Shown: positions 1 through 12,052, counted from the first letter of the stretch. The stretch is DNA of 64,000 bases from Suillus spraguei (GCA_016800925.1 JABCPU010000087.1:62001-126000); one strand, 5' to 3'. The notes: a model not told the origin generated them from the letters alone. Made by a program: numbers and translations.

Positions 1-699
1 ATCGACAAGTATCAGTAGAGTACGGGAATAATGAACTTACCACGACAAAAGAAAGTGGTCGACTTGGATCAATCAAATGGTTGGTCTAAATCACGATTAC
101 GTGCGCAACGTATTCCCCAAAATGATCTCATGCTTTCCTTCAACCATCTTTACGACCTCGCCAATTGCGTTCGAACAACCTCATTTAACTAGTTCTCCTG
201 AGTATGTGATCAGGTCTGCTCCTGGGTGTTGGAAGAAAATACGGCCGGCACTGCAGAGACGTCTTAGGGAGTTGTGGTCACAGAAAGGCTTATGGAAATA
301 ATACAACTTTTCGACCCAAAAAAACATGATTTTGTCGTAGCCATTTTAAATTGCAAGTGATTGTATGGGCAAGGCCTTGTGAACCGTGATACTGCCGCGG
401 TCACGAGCAGCGAAAGTGTATGATCCACTGAGAATTTTGACAGAACTCAACATAACATCAAATAATTCAGAGCGTGCCTCGAAGTCTGTGTTAGCGCAAG
501 GGATGTGCACGTGACAACGCGACACGGCAGAGCGGAGTCCTGGACAGGAATCCAAACCATTATAGTCGTTTCGTCTCTCTCGTGTCTTTCCTCAGTTCGT
601 TATCCGTGACTGAGGCTATGTTTCTTGTTTTGTCGTATAGTACCCAGACGCCGACTCAACTACGATAAATTGACGTTTGTCTAGGTACATGCTAATGTT
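1..699. other. No gene recognised; left edge of window
   Basis: No convincing coding exon is visible on either strand; the open frames are short and low in protein character. Near the right edge an 18-base stretch, about AAATTGACGTTTGTCTAG, occurs at 667-684 and again with one extra T at 721-739, a short local direct repeat. Part of a neighbouring gene could lie to the left of the window. Confidence 0.5.
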
Positions 700-1400
700 T
701 AACTCGTTATCCACGACTGAAATTTGACGTTTGTCTAGTCGTTATGAAGTCAGTATAACTAGGATGGGAATGGAAAAATAATGCAAAGCCCTGAGCCACA
801 TATAGGTACCCGTTGTAGTGATAATGTAAGGCGAAACCACGATCAGTAAGAGCGTCGGTTGAGATAACGAATCCGTAATCGTCCAAACAAGCTGGTCCGG
901 GCGTGACGTAGTACATCAGTGCAATATTCAGTACCATAAAGTGACCGTGAACTAAATAGAATGTCCGTGACAAGGGGAATTTTGGGTCTCTCGGTGGATT
1001 TAATATCTTGGGTTGGCTGTTTGCCGCGTGTGGTGTATGGCAGGAGTGAGTCACCGTTGGGTCCAGGTTTTGAAGAGTAAGACAGGGGAGGGGGGCATAT
1101 GGGTGCTGCGCTGGGGAAGTGGTTTTCAGCCGAGTATTCGACCGAGGGGATGATGCATGCATGGTCGAGTGGGAAGGCATCGACAAAAATGATGTTGGTA
1201 CGCAAAGTCGAAGGTAAGCTTGTATGGTAGTATTCGAGTATTATGAGGGTTACGAAGAAGAGTGGAAGAAGGCAAAGGCGGTAAATTTACTGGAGGCAAT
1301 GGACGATTATGGTGAGTTTGAGGAGATGTATGCGGTGGCGGTATCAAGCAATAGTCGATGGGCTGTCACTAGACGGTTTCTGAAATCGCCATGATGGACA
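700..1400. repeat. Duplicated block X1 downstream of STAND gene A
   Basis: This stretch aligns along its length with 11040-11680. For example, the segment around 840-960 matches 11130-11250, including a shared GTGACCGTGAACTAAATAG. It lies immediately 3' of gene A, and the second copy lies immediately 3' of gene C, so the block was duplicated together with the STAND genes. Both copies keep similar open frames on the minus strand, but I recognise no protein in them and indels separate the copies. It may be a remnant of another gene or plain downstream sequence. Confidence 0.7.
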
Positions 1401-1480
1401 CACTACTGCAGTGATCGTCGGTACTAAGGTCTAAAGGTTTTAATTTGAGTGAGTACGAGGAACGTAAAGGATGTTAAAAC

Positions 1481-4400
1481 TCACTCCTCTCGGCACTTTC
1501 GCCAGTGTTGTCCATGTGTCATATGGCTCAAATCAAGCTCAGCACCTCTGGGTATTACTAATATAGTTCCAGGGCTCAAAAATGAAAGTCGAGAAGCGGG
1601 TGGGACCCAGAATAACAGCCTGCGTTTGGGCCCTACCACCCATCCACTGTCAACATCCAGGACAAAAGGGGTCGGACTGCGGTCGTCATCGGATGCTCCG
1701 TCCGTCAACTCAGAAGTGTGGCACAGTGGGTGGATGGAATTGGATGAGAAGGAAATGGAGGGATTATGCCAAGTGTCATTTGACAATTGTGAAGGATCTG
1801 ACATGGCACACTGTTGCGATGGTCCCCTCGCCATGGCATCCCACAGCCGAACAGTGTTATCGCTTGAACCACTGACGATGCGATTGCCGTCTGGCGAGAA
1901 CGAGACCGAGTAAACAAAACTTGTGTGCCCCCGCAAGGGCTCACCGACTGGCTGCCCTGTCGCGGCATCCCACAGCCGAACAGTCTCATCCCAAGAACCA
2001 CTGACGATGCGATTGCCGTCTGGCGAGAACGAGACCGAGTAAACTTCACTTGTGTGCCCCCGCAAGGGCTCACCGACTGGCTGCCCTGTTGCAGCATCCC
2101 ACAGCCGAACAGTCTTATCCTCGGAACCAGTGACGATGCGAGTGCCGTCCGGCGAGAACGAGACCGAGTAAACTTTACTTGTGTGCCCCCGCAAGGGCTC
2201 ACCGACTGGCTGCCCTGTCGCAGCATCCCACAGCCGAACAGTGTTATCCCAAGAACCACTGACGATGCGATTGCCGTCTGGCGAGAACGAGACCGAGTAA
2301 ACAATACTTGTGTGCCCCCGCAAGGGCTCACCGACTGGCTGCCCTGTCGCAGCATCCCACAGCCGAACAGTGTTATCCCAAGAACCACTGACGATGTGAT
2401 TGCCGTCTGGCGAGAACGAGACCGAGTGAACAACACTTCTGTGCCCCCGCAAGGGCTCACCGACTGGCTGCCCTGTCGCAGCATCCCACAGCCGAACAGT
2501 GTCATCCCAAGAACCACTGACGATGCGATTGCCGTCTGGCGAGAACGAGACCGAGTAAACTTTACTTGTGTGCCCCCGCAAGGGCTCACCGACTGGCTGC
2601 CCTGTTGCAGCATCCCACAGCCGAACAGTGTTATCCCAAGAACCACTGACGATGCGATTGCCGTCTGGCGAGAACGAGACCGAGTTAACTCCACTTGTGT
2701 GCCCCCGCAAGGGCTCACCGACTGGCTGCCCTGTTGCAGCATCCCACAGCCGAACAGTGCTATTGCTTGAACCACTGACGATGCGATTGCCGTCTGGCGA
2801 GAACGAGACCGACTTAACTCCACTTGTGTGCCCCCGCAAGGGCTCACCGACTGGCTGCCCTGTCGCAGCATCCCACAGCCGAACAGTGTCATCCCTTGAA
2901 CCACTGACGATGCGATTGCCGTCTGGCGAGAACGAGACCGAGTAAACTTCACTTGTGTGCCCCCGCAAGGGCTCACCGACTGGCTGCCCTGTCGCAGCAT
3001 CCCACAGCCGAACAGTGTTATCGCTTGAACCACTGACGATGCGATTGCCGTCTGGCGAGAACGAGACCGAGTAAACAAAACTTGTGTGCCCCCGCAAGGG
3101 CTCACCGACTGGCTGCCCTGTCGCAGCATCCCACAGCCGAACAGTGTTATCCCAAGAACCACTGACGATGCGATTGCCGTCTGGCGAGAACGAGACCGAG
3201 AAAACAAAACTTGTGTGCCCCCGCAAGGGCTCACCGACTGGCTGCCCTGTCGCAGCATCCCACAGCCGAACAGTGTCATCCCAAGAACCACTGACGATGC
3301 GATTGCCGTCTGGCGAGAACGAGACCGAGTAAACTTGATTTCTGTGCCCCCGCAAGGGCTCACCGACTGGCTGCCCTGTCGCAGCATCCCACAGCCGAAC
3401 AGTGTTATCGCTTGAGCCACTGACGATGCGATTGCCGTCTCGCGAGAACGAGACCGAGTTAACTCCACTTGTGTGCCCCCGCAAGGGCTCACCGACTGGC
3501 TGCCCTGTTGCAGCATCCCACAGCCGAACAGTCTTATCCTCGGAACCAGTGACGATGCGAGTGCCGTCCGGCGAGAATGCGACCGAGCTAACTCCTGAAG
3601 TGTGTCCGCTGAGCACCATCTGAACAGCCGCCCAGTTCATATCACGTCCGACTGCAACACGGAGAGTATTCGGAAACTGTGCAGAAAACTTTTTGCATAG
3701 CGGAGAGTTGGAAGGCGAGAATGGGAGTGCTGATACATACAGATGTGGTGTGCTGTGTAAAATCATGCCGCCGAACACTTGAATGAACCTCTGTACGTCC
3801 ATTACGGCCGAGGAGACGTCTTTGAATTCGGGATCGCTCTGCGGTTGCATATCAGTGCTGTATCTGCCACCTACAAGCAGTTTACTCACCTTCAGCCACT
3901 GCGCAATGGGCGGAAGTGCAGCAACTGCATTCCCAGCGCCTTCATGACGCCGAGTAACTCGACCCAAAATAACAGCCGTTCGTGGTCGAAGAACATTTTC
4001 AGTTCTTTCGCGAGTTCCTTGTCGAAACCTGTGGCTCGTACATGTGAAGTCCAAAATCGAGATGAATATGACAGATGTGGGGAGATGCGTTTTTGGACTC
4101 GTTCTTGCAGCCCGCGATCTTCGTTATTAGGCAGATACGACGATTTTAAATCGCAGATATTGAACCGAAGACCGTTTGCCATCACTCCAAGTGATGCGAA
4201 TGCAAGGTCCCGCTGCGCCTTTGACAGGTCGACGAAAAACTCTTTACTGGATTGTTGGTCTGTTAAGAAATCATGGAAGGATGCGTGAAGGGGTCGGATT
4301 GGGGAATCTGCGCTGGTGGTGCCGCTGAGGAGGGAGCCCATGCTTCTCACCACAAGTTCTACGTCAAAATGGTCCTCTTGCGTTGGAAAATGGCGCCTCA

Positions 4401-6734
4401 TGGCGTTCAGGGAAGCTAAGGGAAGGGGTTCGGCTGTGCCTAGTATTTGTCCCATCACCGAGCGAAACCTCGCTAGCATAGTCGAACGCAGTTTCTGCGA
4501 TGTATCCTTGGGTATAATATCTGTCAAAATGAGGTCATACACGCTGTGCAACAGGTCTCTTCTCTCGGTAGGATCGCGCGACACCACAGCGTTATAACAA
4601 TCCGTTCGGGATAGCCCAGCATGGGACTCTTTGATGTATCCACAGGCAAGACGCGCCCATTCGAAAAGTCCACCGGCTTTCTCCGCGAGCACTCTAAACT
4701 CTCTGTCTTGAAAACCTAGCCCTTCTAACTCCTTGAATATGTAAGCATGGATATCGCGCTCCGCGACCGCTGTAGGGATATCATCCATTGACATCTGTCG
4801 AATATGCTGAACACCGTCAAGCTCCTCTTTGATATCATCGAGCGCGCGAGAGGTGACAATGAACCGGAAATTCCCTGGGAGGTCTGTGATTTTGGGAACG
4901 GTAGGGTCTGTGTGCTTGCCAGCTAGAATGCGCAGGAGGTCTCTCCGTGTCTGTACACCACCGCTCTCGTCCAGTGCATCGATCGTGATCACGATGGGTT
5001 CCCCACTTTGCCCAGATGACTTCTCTAGCGGTTTGATTAGAAGTTCCCGCCACTGCTGAATGATGTCCGCCGTCTTCTTGAGCGCATTATCGGTCTTGAC
5101 TGCATCTGCTAATGCCCGCCTCATCTCTAGATCACGATCAGCCAAGTCGAGCGCAATCGTTGAAAATATCTTTTCGTGGCGACGGTCTGCTTCTCGTTGA
5201 CGGTCAAAACAATAACATGAACCAAGCCCTCCCACTTCTTTGAACCACTTAGAAATGGTGTGGGCGATGGCCGATTTTCCCTTGCCTGCAGGGCCAGATA
5301 GCCACAGCACGCGTGGGGCGTTGGCATCAGTGTTGTTGACCCAGTCCGTGATCTGGGTTAGGATTTCCTCGCGCGTCCCTTGAAGGCATTCTTTTCTGGT
5401 ATCTAGTCCCGCGCCGTCCGCATAAGTCATACCGCTGAGGTCCAATGTTTCTTCTAAAAAGGTGTGAATAAATGTCAAGTCACGAGGACGTCAGAACCCT
5501 TACCCATGTCGTGGACGTGTATGGCTATGTCGTGGACGTGTATGGCTATGTCGTGGACGTGTATGACTACGTCGCGAGTAGCCTGGTCCCGGAAGTTTTG
5601 CATGAGCTTATCGAACACGTCGTTATACTTTTTGATCGTATCGTTCGTTTTCTCTGAGAGGACGTTCTTTCCAAGTCTGCTCCCTGTGATCGTAGTAGAA
5701 GCCTGAGACGGCAGAGAATGCAATAGGTTGTTAAGACTCACAGAAGTTCTTGGTCTCCGAATAATTTTTGATAAAATTGGCGCATTCGCGGGTCTGTTGA
5801 GAAATCTTTGCAAGGATAGCGCCCATCGACGAGATTTTGTTCAGCATGTCGTCTTGCATTATGAAGCTGTAAACTTCAGATATCTTCCCGAGAAGTTTGA
5901 GTACCGCTTTGTCGCGATCCGCTTGAGCCAGAATAATCTGCATGAATGATTTTGAGTAACAGTGCGAGATCGGGAAAAAAAGGAAACCATACTTTGGCTG
6001 CACAAGATAACACGCCCAGTGCCATCTTTGCATATGGATGTACCTGTGGAACAGGATTAGTTTGGTTCTGATCGAGAAGAAGGCTCATACATCTGCGAGT
6101 TTGCCAATAATGCTGTCGAATATCTTGAGGGGTTCGAGATATGTATCCTGGAAACTGTCAACAGCATCGAGATCGTCTTGTGCGCCTTGAACAACAGAGT
6201 CCACGGTTATCGCAGGTTCGGAAAGCGGATTTATACGCTTCGCAGCCTCTTGAGTATCCTGAAGTGCCGATTGGATATCAGCCTCCACTTCCGCGCCGGA
6301 CGGGGCTGCCTGAACCTGCGTGATACCGGAAATTAGAGAGTGTGTGGAGACTGGAGAACAAGTATGAGAACCTACGTACCTCGAGGTTCGGGGTCGACGA
6401 AGCATGTTCATGACTGACATTAGTAGTCGGGGAACGGGGCTACGGTTGCGAGTTGAATTCCTCGAGCGCTTATGCCAATCTCAGTCGCATTCCATTACGC
6501 ATGCTTGTGAACTCACCGAGATCCTTCGTTTCACATTTTCCTTAACCTTGCCCAAAAACCGACCCACTCTGCCACGGGGTCGGGGCTAGAAGATAAATCA
6601 GTATTTGGACTCGATTGAAGTGAATTAAGTGATCGTCACAAGCCACATACCGAGCTTCCACGAGCTGTTGCTTCGCTAGCTATGTGGGTTTCTTGAGCCG
6701 AATCCGCCTGAGTGGACGATTTGCCTTTTCTCAT
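1481..6734 (-). CDS. STAND/NLR-like protein A: N-terminal exons, NACHT, 14 WD40 repeats (frame lesions)
   Basis: A NACHT-WD40 protein of the fungal STAND class, a family that includes HET-E/HNWD non-self recognition proteins. The exon model on the minus strand is 6734-6651, 6585-6517, 6468-6380 (or 6376), 6315-6091, 6043-5993, 5937-5742, 5683-5504, 5453-3890 and 3838-1481. The NACHT shows Walker A GPAGKGKS, Walker B VITIDALDES and a sensor-like RFIVTSR. Fourteen 43-residue WD40 repeats follow, then a conserved tail with LLFWVPP. The intended product is about 1606 residues. Against copies B and C there is a net +2 indel in exon 3, bypassed if the donor shifts 4 nt to GTAGGT. One base is also missing near 3930-3937 in the NACHT-WD linker, which breaks the frame. 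Either the gene is decaying or the assembly lost a base. Signal sensing by the WD propellers is inferred from the family. Confidence 0.85.
1808..3613 (-). repeat. WD40-coding minisatellite: 14 tandem 129 bp units
   Basis: Fourteen head-to-tail units of exactly 129 bp (43 codons) encode WD40 repeats of the form GHTSxVxSVSFSPDGN...GSxDxTVRLWD. The units are nearly identical at DNA level except at a few codons: the residues around the turn after GHTS and those flanking the Asp of GSxDxTV. Two repeats, the first and the twelfth, belong to a second subtype with IVTGSEDKTV. Fourteen units would make two seven-bladed propellers. Because the period is a multiple of three, every frame, sense and antisense, stays open across the array, so the other long frames here are shadows. 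Confidence 0.95.
5506..5569 (-). repeat. 21 bp in-frame minisatellite in exon 7 of gene A
   Basis: Three tandem copies of a 21 bp unit encode IHVHDIA, with the last unit diverged, just before the exon 7 donor. Gene C has only two units at the matching place (13505-13548). The repeat lies between the N-terminal helical region and the NACHT, so copy number changes linker length by seven residues without breaking frame. Confidence 0.85.
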
Positions 6735-6795
6735 GATGATTGTGAGCAGCAATTGGAGATCAGATGTAGAATCAGTACGAGCAAATTTGGCACAT

Positions 6796-6804
6796 CATTT
6801 ATAC
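6796..6804 (-). promoter_or_regulatory. TATA-like box of gene A
   Basis: On the minus strand TATAAAT lies about 64 nt upstream of the ATG at 6734. Genes B (10942-10949) and C (14762-14769) have matching TATA elements 57 and 43 nt upstream of their ATGs within otherwise aligned promoters. This supports both the chosen start codon and common regulation at the time of duplication. Confidence 0.6.
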
Positions 6805-6899
6805 AAAACAACAGGCTGTTACCTCGAGGCAAGCACTATTCGGCAGCCAGTCGAGAATTAAAGAATTCTGATTGGTGGTTATGGTAAGCAGAAGAAGAT

Positions 6900-9290
6900 C
6901 GATTGATGCCAAGCGATGTACCACATGCATGTGCAAAGTGTTGTATATTACGACTTCACTGGTAGCGCACTCCGCAATGAAACAAAAATAGACAGGCATC
7001 TGCAGCGGTCACAAACTGTGATTGTACTAAAGCGGACGTTACAAACACTTGACCTTAAAAAGCATCTGCACATGTGCATTGTATCTGATATTCATTATAT
7101 ACATGCTGCTTCTTGACTATCATCACGTTGAGTTCACCTCGTTCTCGCCGGCAAGGCCGCTGCCTGTCTGTCCATGGACGGATGGAGTCGAGATCTCCTC
7201 CTGTTGTACGACCCTGCAGATAACAAACGCAGTTTCCCAAATCCGTCCCTCGATTCACGGAGCCCTGCACAAGTTAATGGAATTCTCACTCGCGAGTATT
7301 GCGATTGGTTGTTTGCCTTGGATTACCTTTTGGCGCGTCTTTGCAAGCATGGGAGCGTAATGGAGAATGTAAGAAGATCGGATCGGATCATGATATCATT
7401 GTACAAGTTAAAAGCATGACTTCTGTTGACGACATGATGTATGTGAGGGTTAGCTATGTGAATCTTTTCTAAAATATCACATCTGTTCCGGGAGAGCGTT
7501 CAGCATCGTGCCACCTTCAGAGATTGATAATCGAGTGAACTAGTTTTCTAAGTCCATCTGCAATTAGGGTTGATAAGATTGAGCGTGGTATGAGTCATAA
7601 GCATGAACTTGCGCTCCAATCGTCGAATACGCTGTGAAACGAAATGACTAGTGATAATGCGAACCAAATGGCATGGCACAGAGGTCAGAACCATAGATTT
7701 CGTTCATGCATCCAGAGTGTTCTGTGGTGCGTACACAGCTCGTCTTCTCATTCCTGTTCCTATTCCATAAGTAAGATTCTGATGGTATGACGACAATGGA
7801 CGAGTTTTCCCAAATCGCTATTGAGAACTGTGCAGGCGACACGACAGTGGGGATAGTTACAACAACGGCTAGACCTACTTACCTTGCTGGAAGAGCAGCG
7901 AAAGTGATCAGCCAGATCGAACTGATAAGCGTCGGACACTTTGTAAATATGTCTAATCAAGCTGTCCCTCCATCCACTGTAGAGTAAAGAAACAGATGTA
8001 CTCATCTTCGTCCTCAACTGACTGTCTATGATTTCGTCGCACTCTTAGCAGCGACATCCGATCCTGATAAAAGCTAACAGACACGGAAGCGTACATGGCC
8101 TGACTGGGTCGGTGCATTATTCTTTAGGAACGTATGAATGAGATGAAGGGATGATGACCTGTTTTATATATTTAGTGATAGAATTGTATAGCAAAGGGTG
8201 CTTATGCCAAGAGATGTCGATGAACCCACGACACTTGATGTTATGTGTGATAAGAAACCTGAAAATGAGATCGAATGAAAATTGCACTCACCATGACCCA
8301 GATGCACACACACAGGCATAGTTGCATATCATTCCCCTCAGGCTGATGACCTCAACAAAGCGTACGAAGCACTATGAGATGAGATTGCTAGCATTTACAA
8401 AAGTGAAGTGGAAAATGGTATGGGCAGTACATGACACACCTGTTGCACTGGGTGATCCGATATCTCGTTTTGTGATGAGTTCGTCCTATTTCCAAAGGAG
8501 TAGGCTGGGTCACATGTGAAGTCGGGTTTTCACTCTTGTAGAGTAAGGTGATGGATGGGAGATTCGGGGATAAAGGTAAAAAAAAAAAGATGGCGATGAG
8601 GGTGTCAGAGACCGCGAACTCCGTGGAGTCTGCACCGAGGTCTGATAGCTTGTATGAGACATTGTGTATCTAAATTGCGCAAGGAGATTGAGTTAACACC
8701 ACGACTGCATGGCTGTAGCTAGTGCAAGGTTCAGATCCAGATCTCAGATGTATATATAGGGCTCTAACCTCGCGAACGATTGAGGAATCAATAAGTTGCT
8801 CGTTCACATTCTTGTAGTAATATTACAAACTAGCTTGGAGGAGACACGTGGAACTTGGAAGCGAATTTGCAAAAGCTTCAAGTTGATGTTTTAATTTCAA
8901 TTGCCGCCCTCATTGACAAACACGACGAGACCTTCAAAGAACTTGCTGCCGGTTGTCTGAATGTCGATACTCGTGCGTGTGATATTATGCAACCAAGCTG
9001 GCTTATCAACACTAACTTTTCAACCTTGCACATTAGGCACATCTATGCGTTCAACTTTAAATCAAGGCCTTGGCTGACGCCATAGCGAAGCTGCTGACCA
9101 TTTCCAGCAATCTATCATCAAGTTCGCCCATTCATTTTGAGTACGAGGACTTGGTTGTGGTACGTTAATATACATCTGGAATCCTTTTCTTAATTGAGTC
9201 CCTTGCCCAGATCCTCGGCGGGTATCTCAAATCATCGCAGCCCACTGCACACCAGAGACGATGCTGGGCTTTCCTTTCCATAGAGTCCTC
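6900..9290. other. Spacer between STAND copies A and B; no clear gene
   Basis: About 2.4 kb without a supported gene. A TATATATAGG motif at 8750-8760 precedes a short open stretch at about 8855-9030 that reads like an amphipathic helix (DVLISIAALIDKHDETFKEL) and ends in a possible donor. It lacks an ATG in frame, so it is at most a gene fragment. Elsewhere the frames are short and unremarkable. A homopolymer of A lies near 8579-8589. Confidence 0.5.
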
Positions 9291-9405
9291 GCATATGCTG
9301 TCACTAAAATCTCCATAATGGATACGCCGCTGCAGTGATCGTCAATACTATAAGTCTACAGTTATTGATTTGATTAAGTGTGACGGACAGAAAGGACATC
9401 GAGAC

Positions 9406-10886
9406 TCACCCCTCGCGGCACCTTTGCCAGATTTGTCTGGGTGTCATGCGGCTCAAATTAAGCCCAGAACCTCTGGGTACTACTAGTGCAGTCTCACGGT
9501 TCCAAAATGAAGGTCGAGAAGTAGGCGATACCCAGAATAAGAGCCGACATTTGAGCCCTACCATCCATCCACTATCAACGTTCAGGGCAAAGGGGGTCAA
9601 CCTGTGGTCGTCGTTGGATGCTCCCTCCGTTAACTCCGAAATGTTGCACGGTGTGTGGATGGGCGAGAAGGAAATGGAGTGATTGTCCCAAATATTCGAT
9701 GACATGGTAACGAGGGCCTCAATCATGCGGTATTCATTTGAGAATGGTGAAGGATCCGATATGGCAGACTGCTGCTGCGATAGCTGCCTTATCACTGCAT
9801 CCCACAGCCGAGCAGCCCTATCCCTTGAACCACTGACAATACGAGTGTCGTTCGGCGAGGACGAGACCAATTTAACTGATGGACAGTATCCGCTGAGCAC
9901 GGTCAGAACAACCGGCCAGTTCATATCATGTCCGAATGCAACACGAAGAATATTCGGAAACAGTGCAGAAAACTTTCTCGATAGCGGAGAGTTGGAGGGT
10001 GAGAATGGGAGTGCTGATACATACAGATGTGGTGTGCTGTGTAAAATCATGCCGCCGAATACTTGAATGAACCTCTGTACATCCATTGCAGCCGAGGAGA
10101 CATATTTGAATTTGGAATGACCCTGTGATTGCGCATCAGCGCTTTATCTGGCACCTAGTAGCAGTGTGCTTACCTTCAGCCACTGCGTAATGGTGGGAAG
10201 TGCAGCAGCTGCATTGCCGAGCGCCTTGATGTGGCCGAGTAACTTGATCCAGAAAAATAGCTGTTCGTGGTCGAAAAACATGTCCACTTCTTTTGCGAGC
10301 TCCTTGTCGAAAACTGTGACTCGTACATGCAAAGTCCAAAATTGAGATGAATATGACAGATGTGGGGGGATGCATTTTTGGACTCGTTCTTGCAGCCCGG
10401 GATCTTCGTTATCAGGCAGATACAACGACTTTAAATCACAGATATTGAAACGAAGATCATCCTAATCAGACATTAGAGAGAACGCAGAGACTGGAGGACA
10501 AGTATGGTAACCTACGTACCTCGAGATTCGAAGTGGATGAAGCACGTTCATGATTGACATTCGCATTTGGGGGGACAAGGCTGTGACTGCGGGAATCCTT
10601 CGAGCGCTTATGCTAATCTCAGTCACATTCCAGGACGGTCACCACTCATGCTCGTGGACTCACCGAGATCATTAAGGTCGCATTTTCTTGAACCTTGCCC
10701 AAAAATCGACAGAATCTGCTCTGGGATCGGTACTAGACGAATGATACATCAGTGTCGGTAATCGGAGTGAAGTGAACTAAGTGGTCCTCATAAGCCACGT
10801 ACCGAACTTCCAGGAGCTGTTGCTTCGCTAGTTGTGTCGGTTTTTTGAGGCGAATCCCTCTGAGTCGATGAGTTGGCTTTTCTCAT
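9406..10886 (-). CDS. STAND-derived protein B: leader exons, linker, one WD40 repeat and tail, no NACHT
   Basis: A short paralogue of genes A and C. The exon model is 10886-10803, 10732-10664, 10606-10520, 10461-10174 and 10122-9406. It totals 1245 nt and gives an open frame of 414 residues. Exons 1-3 match the leaders of A and C. Exon 4 starts abruptly inside what is the late post-NACHT linker in A (FNICDLKS...), so the sequence for the N-terminal helical region and the whole NACHT is missing. The acceptor TCTGATTAG, formed at the deletion joint near 10461, keeps phase 0. The last exon matches the A linker (MDVQRFIQVFGGM), one degenerate WD40 repeat and the LLFWV tail. No ATP-binding site remains, so an NTPase switch is impossible. 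A decoy or regulator role, or simple decay, are both open. Confidence 0.7.
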
Positions 10887-11039
10887 CATGACTGCGAATA
10901 GCAGTCGAGGCCAGGATCAGAATCAGTGGGGAGAGTTCCTCATTTATATGAAGCCTCGAGGCAAATATTTGTACATGGTAGAAGTGGAGAATCAAAGGAT
11001 TCTGATCGGTACCAGGATTGATGCCAAGCGATATGGATA

Positions 11040-11680
11040 TGCACTGCTTCTCGTCTAGTACTCTTACATCCATGAAGCCGGCATGACAAGGGTGGGAGTA
11101 TAAGTACCTGCTGTAGTGAAACTGCTATCAGTAAAAGCGTCGATTGAGGTAACGAATTCGTAATCATCCGAGCGAGCTGGTCCGTGCGTGACACAGTACA
11201 TTATTGCGATGTTCAGTACAGTAAAGTGACCGTGAACTAAATAGAATGGCTGTGAGCTACATACAATGGCCATGACCGTGACAAGTGAGATTTTGGGCCT
11301 TTCGGTTGGCTGTTTGCTGCGTGCGGTATCTGGAAGAAGTGAGCTGCTGTTGGGTCCGATTGTGAAAAGTAAGACAGGGGAGGGGGCATATGGGTGCTGC
11401 ACTGGGGAAGTGGTTTGCAGCCGGGTATTCAGGTGAGGGGACGGTGCATGCATGGTTGAGTGGGAAGGTATTGGCAGATATGATGTTAGGACACGAAGTA
11501 GAGGGAAAACTTGAGGTGTGGTTCCCATATAATGTGAGAGCTACTGAGAAGAGTGCCTAAAGACAGAGAATCTACTGAAAGCATTGGAAGATTATGGCGA
11601 GCTTGAGGATATATTGCGGTGGGGGTATCAAGGAACGGTCGATACGCTGTCACTAAATTGTTTCTGAAATCCCCATAATG
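11040..11680. repeat. Duplicated block X2 downstream of STAND gene C
   Basis: Second copy of the block at 700-1400. It sits directly 3' of gene C and directly 5' of gene B. The two copies share several conserved stretches but differ by substitutions and by indels such as an extra GGCTGTGAGCTAC segment near 11250. No gene is recognised in it. Confidence 0.7.
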
Positions 11681-12052
11681 GACACACCGTTGCAGTGATC
11701 GTCGGTACTAAGGTCTGCAGGTTTTGATTTGAATGAGTACTAGGAACAGAAAGGGCGTTGAGACACACCTCTCTCGGCATTTTTGACAGTGTTGTCTATG
11801 TGTCATGTGGCTCAAATCAAGCTCAGCACCCCGGGGTATCACTAACGCAGTCCTAGGGCTTCAAAATGAATGTCGAGAAGCAGGTGGTATCCAGAATAAT
11901 AGCCGACATTTGGGCCCTACCACCCATCCACTGTCAATATTCAGGAAAAAGGGGGTCGAACTGCGGTCGTCATTGGTTACTTCCTCCGTTAGCTCATCAG
12001 ATGCTTCCTCCATTAACTCGGAAGTATTGCACAGTGCGTGGATAGAATTAGA

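Noticed and set aside
1705..3623. Several long open frames on both strands across the WD40 array
   Set aside because: They are shadows: the 129 bp period is a multiple of three, so any frame open in one unit stays open in all. Only the frame with GH...WD repeats has protein sense.
4829..5059. Antisense frames within the NACHT exons of genes A and C
   Set aside because: Similar antisense frames occur in both paralogues only because the sense sequence is conserved; no independent motif or start context supports them.
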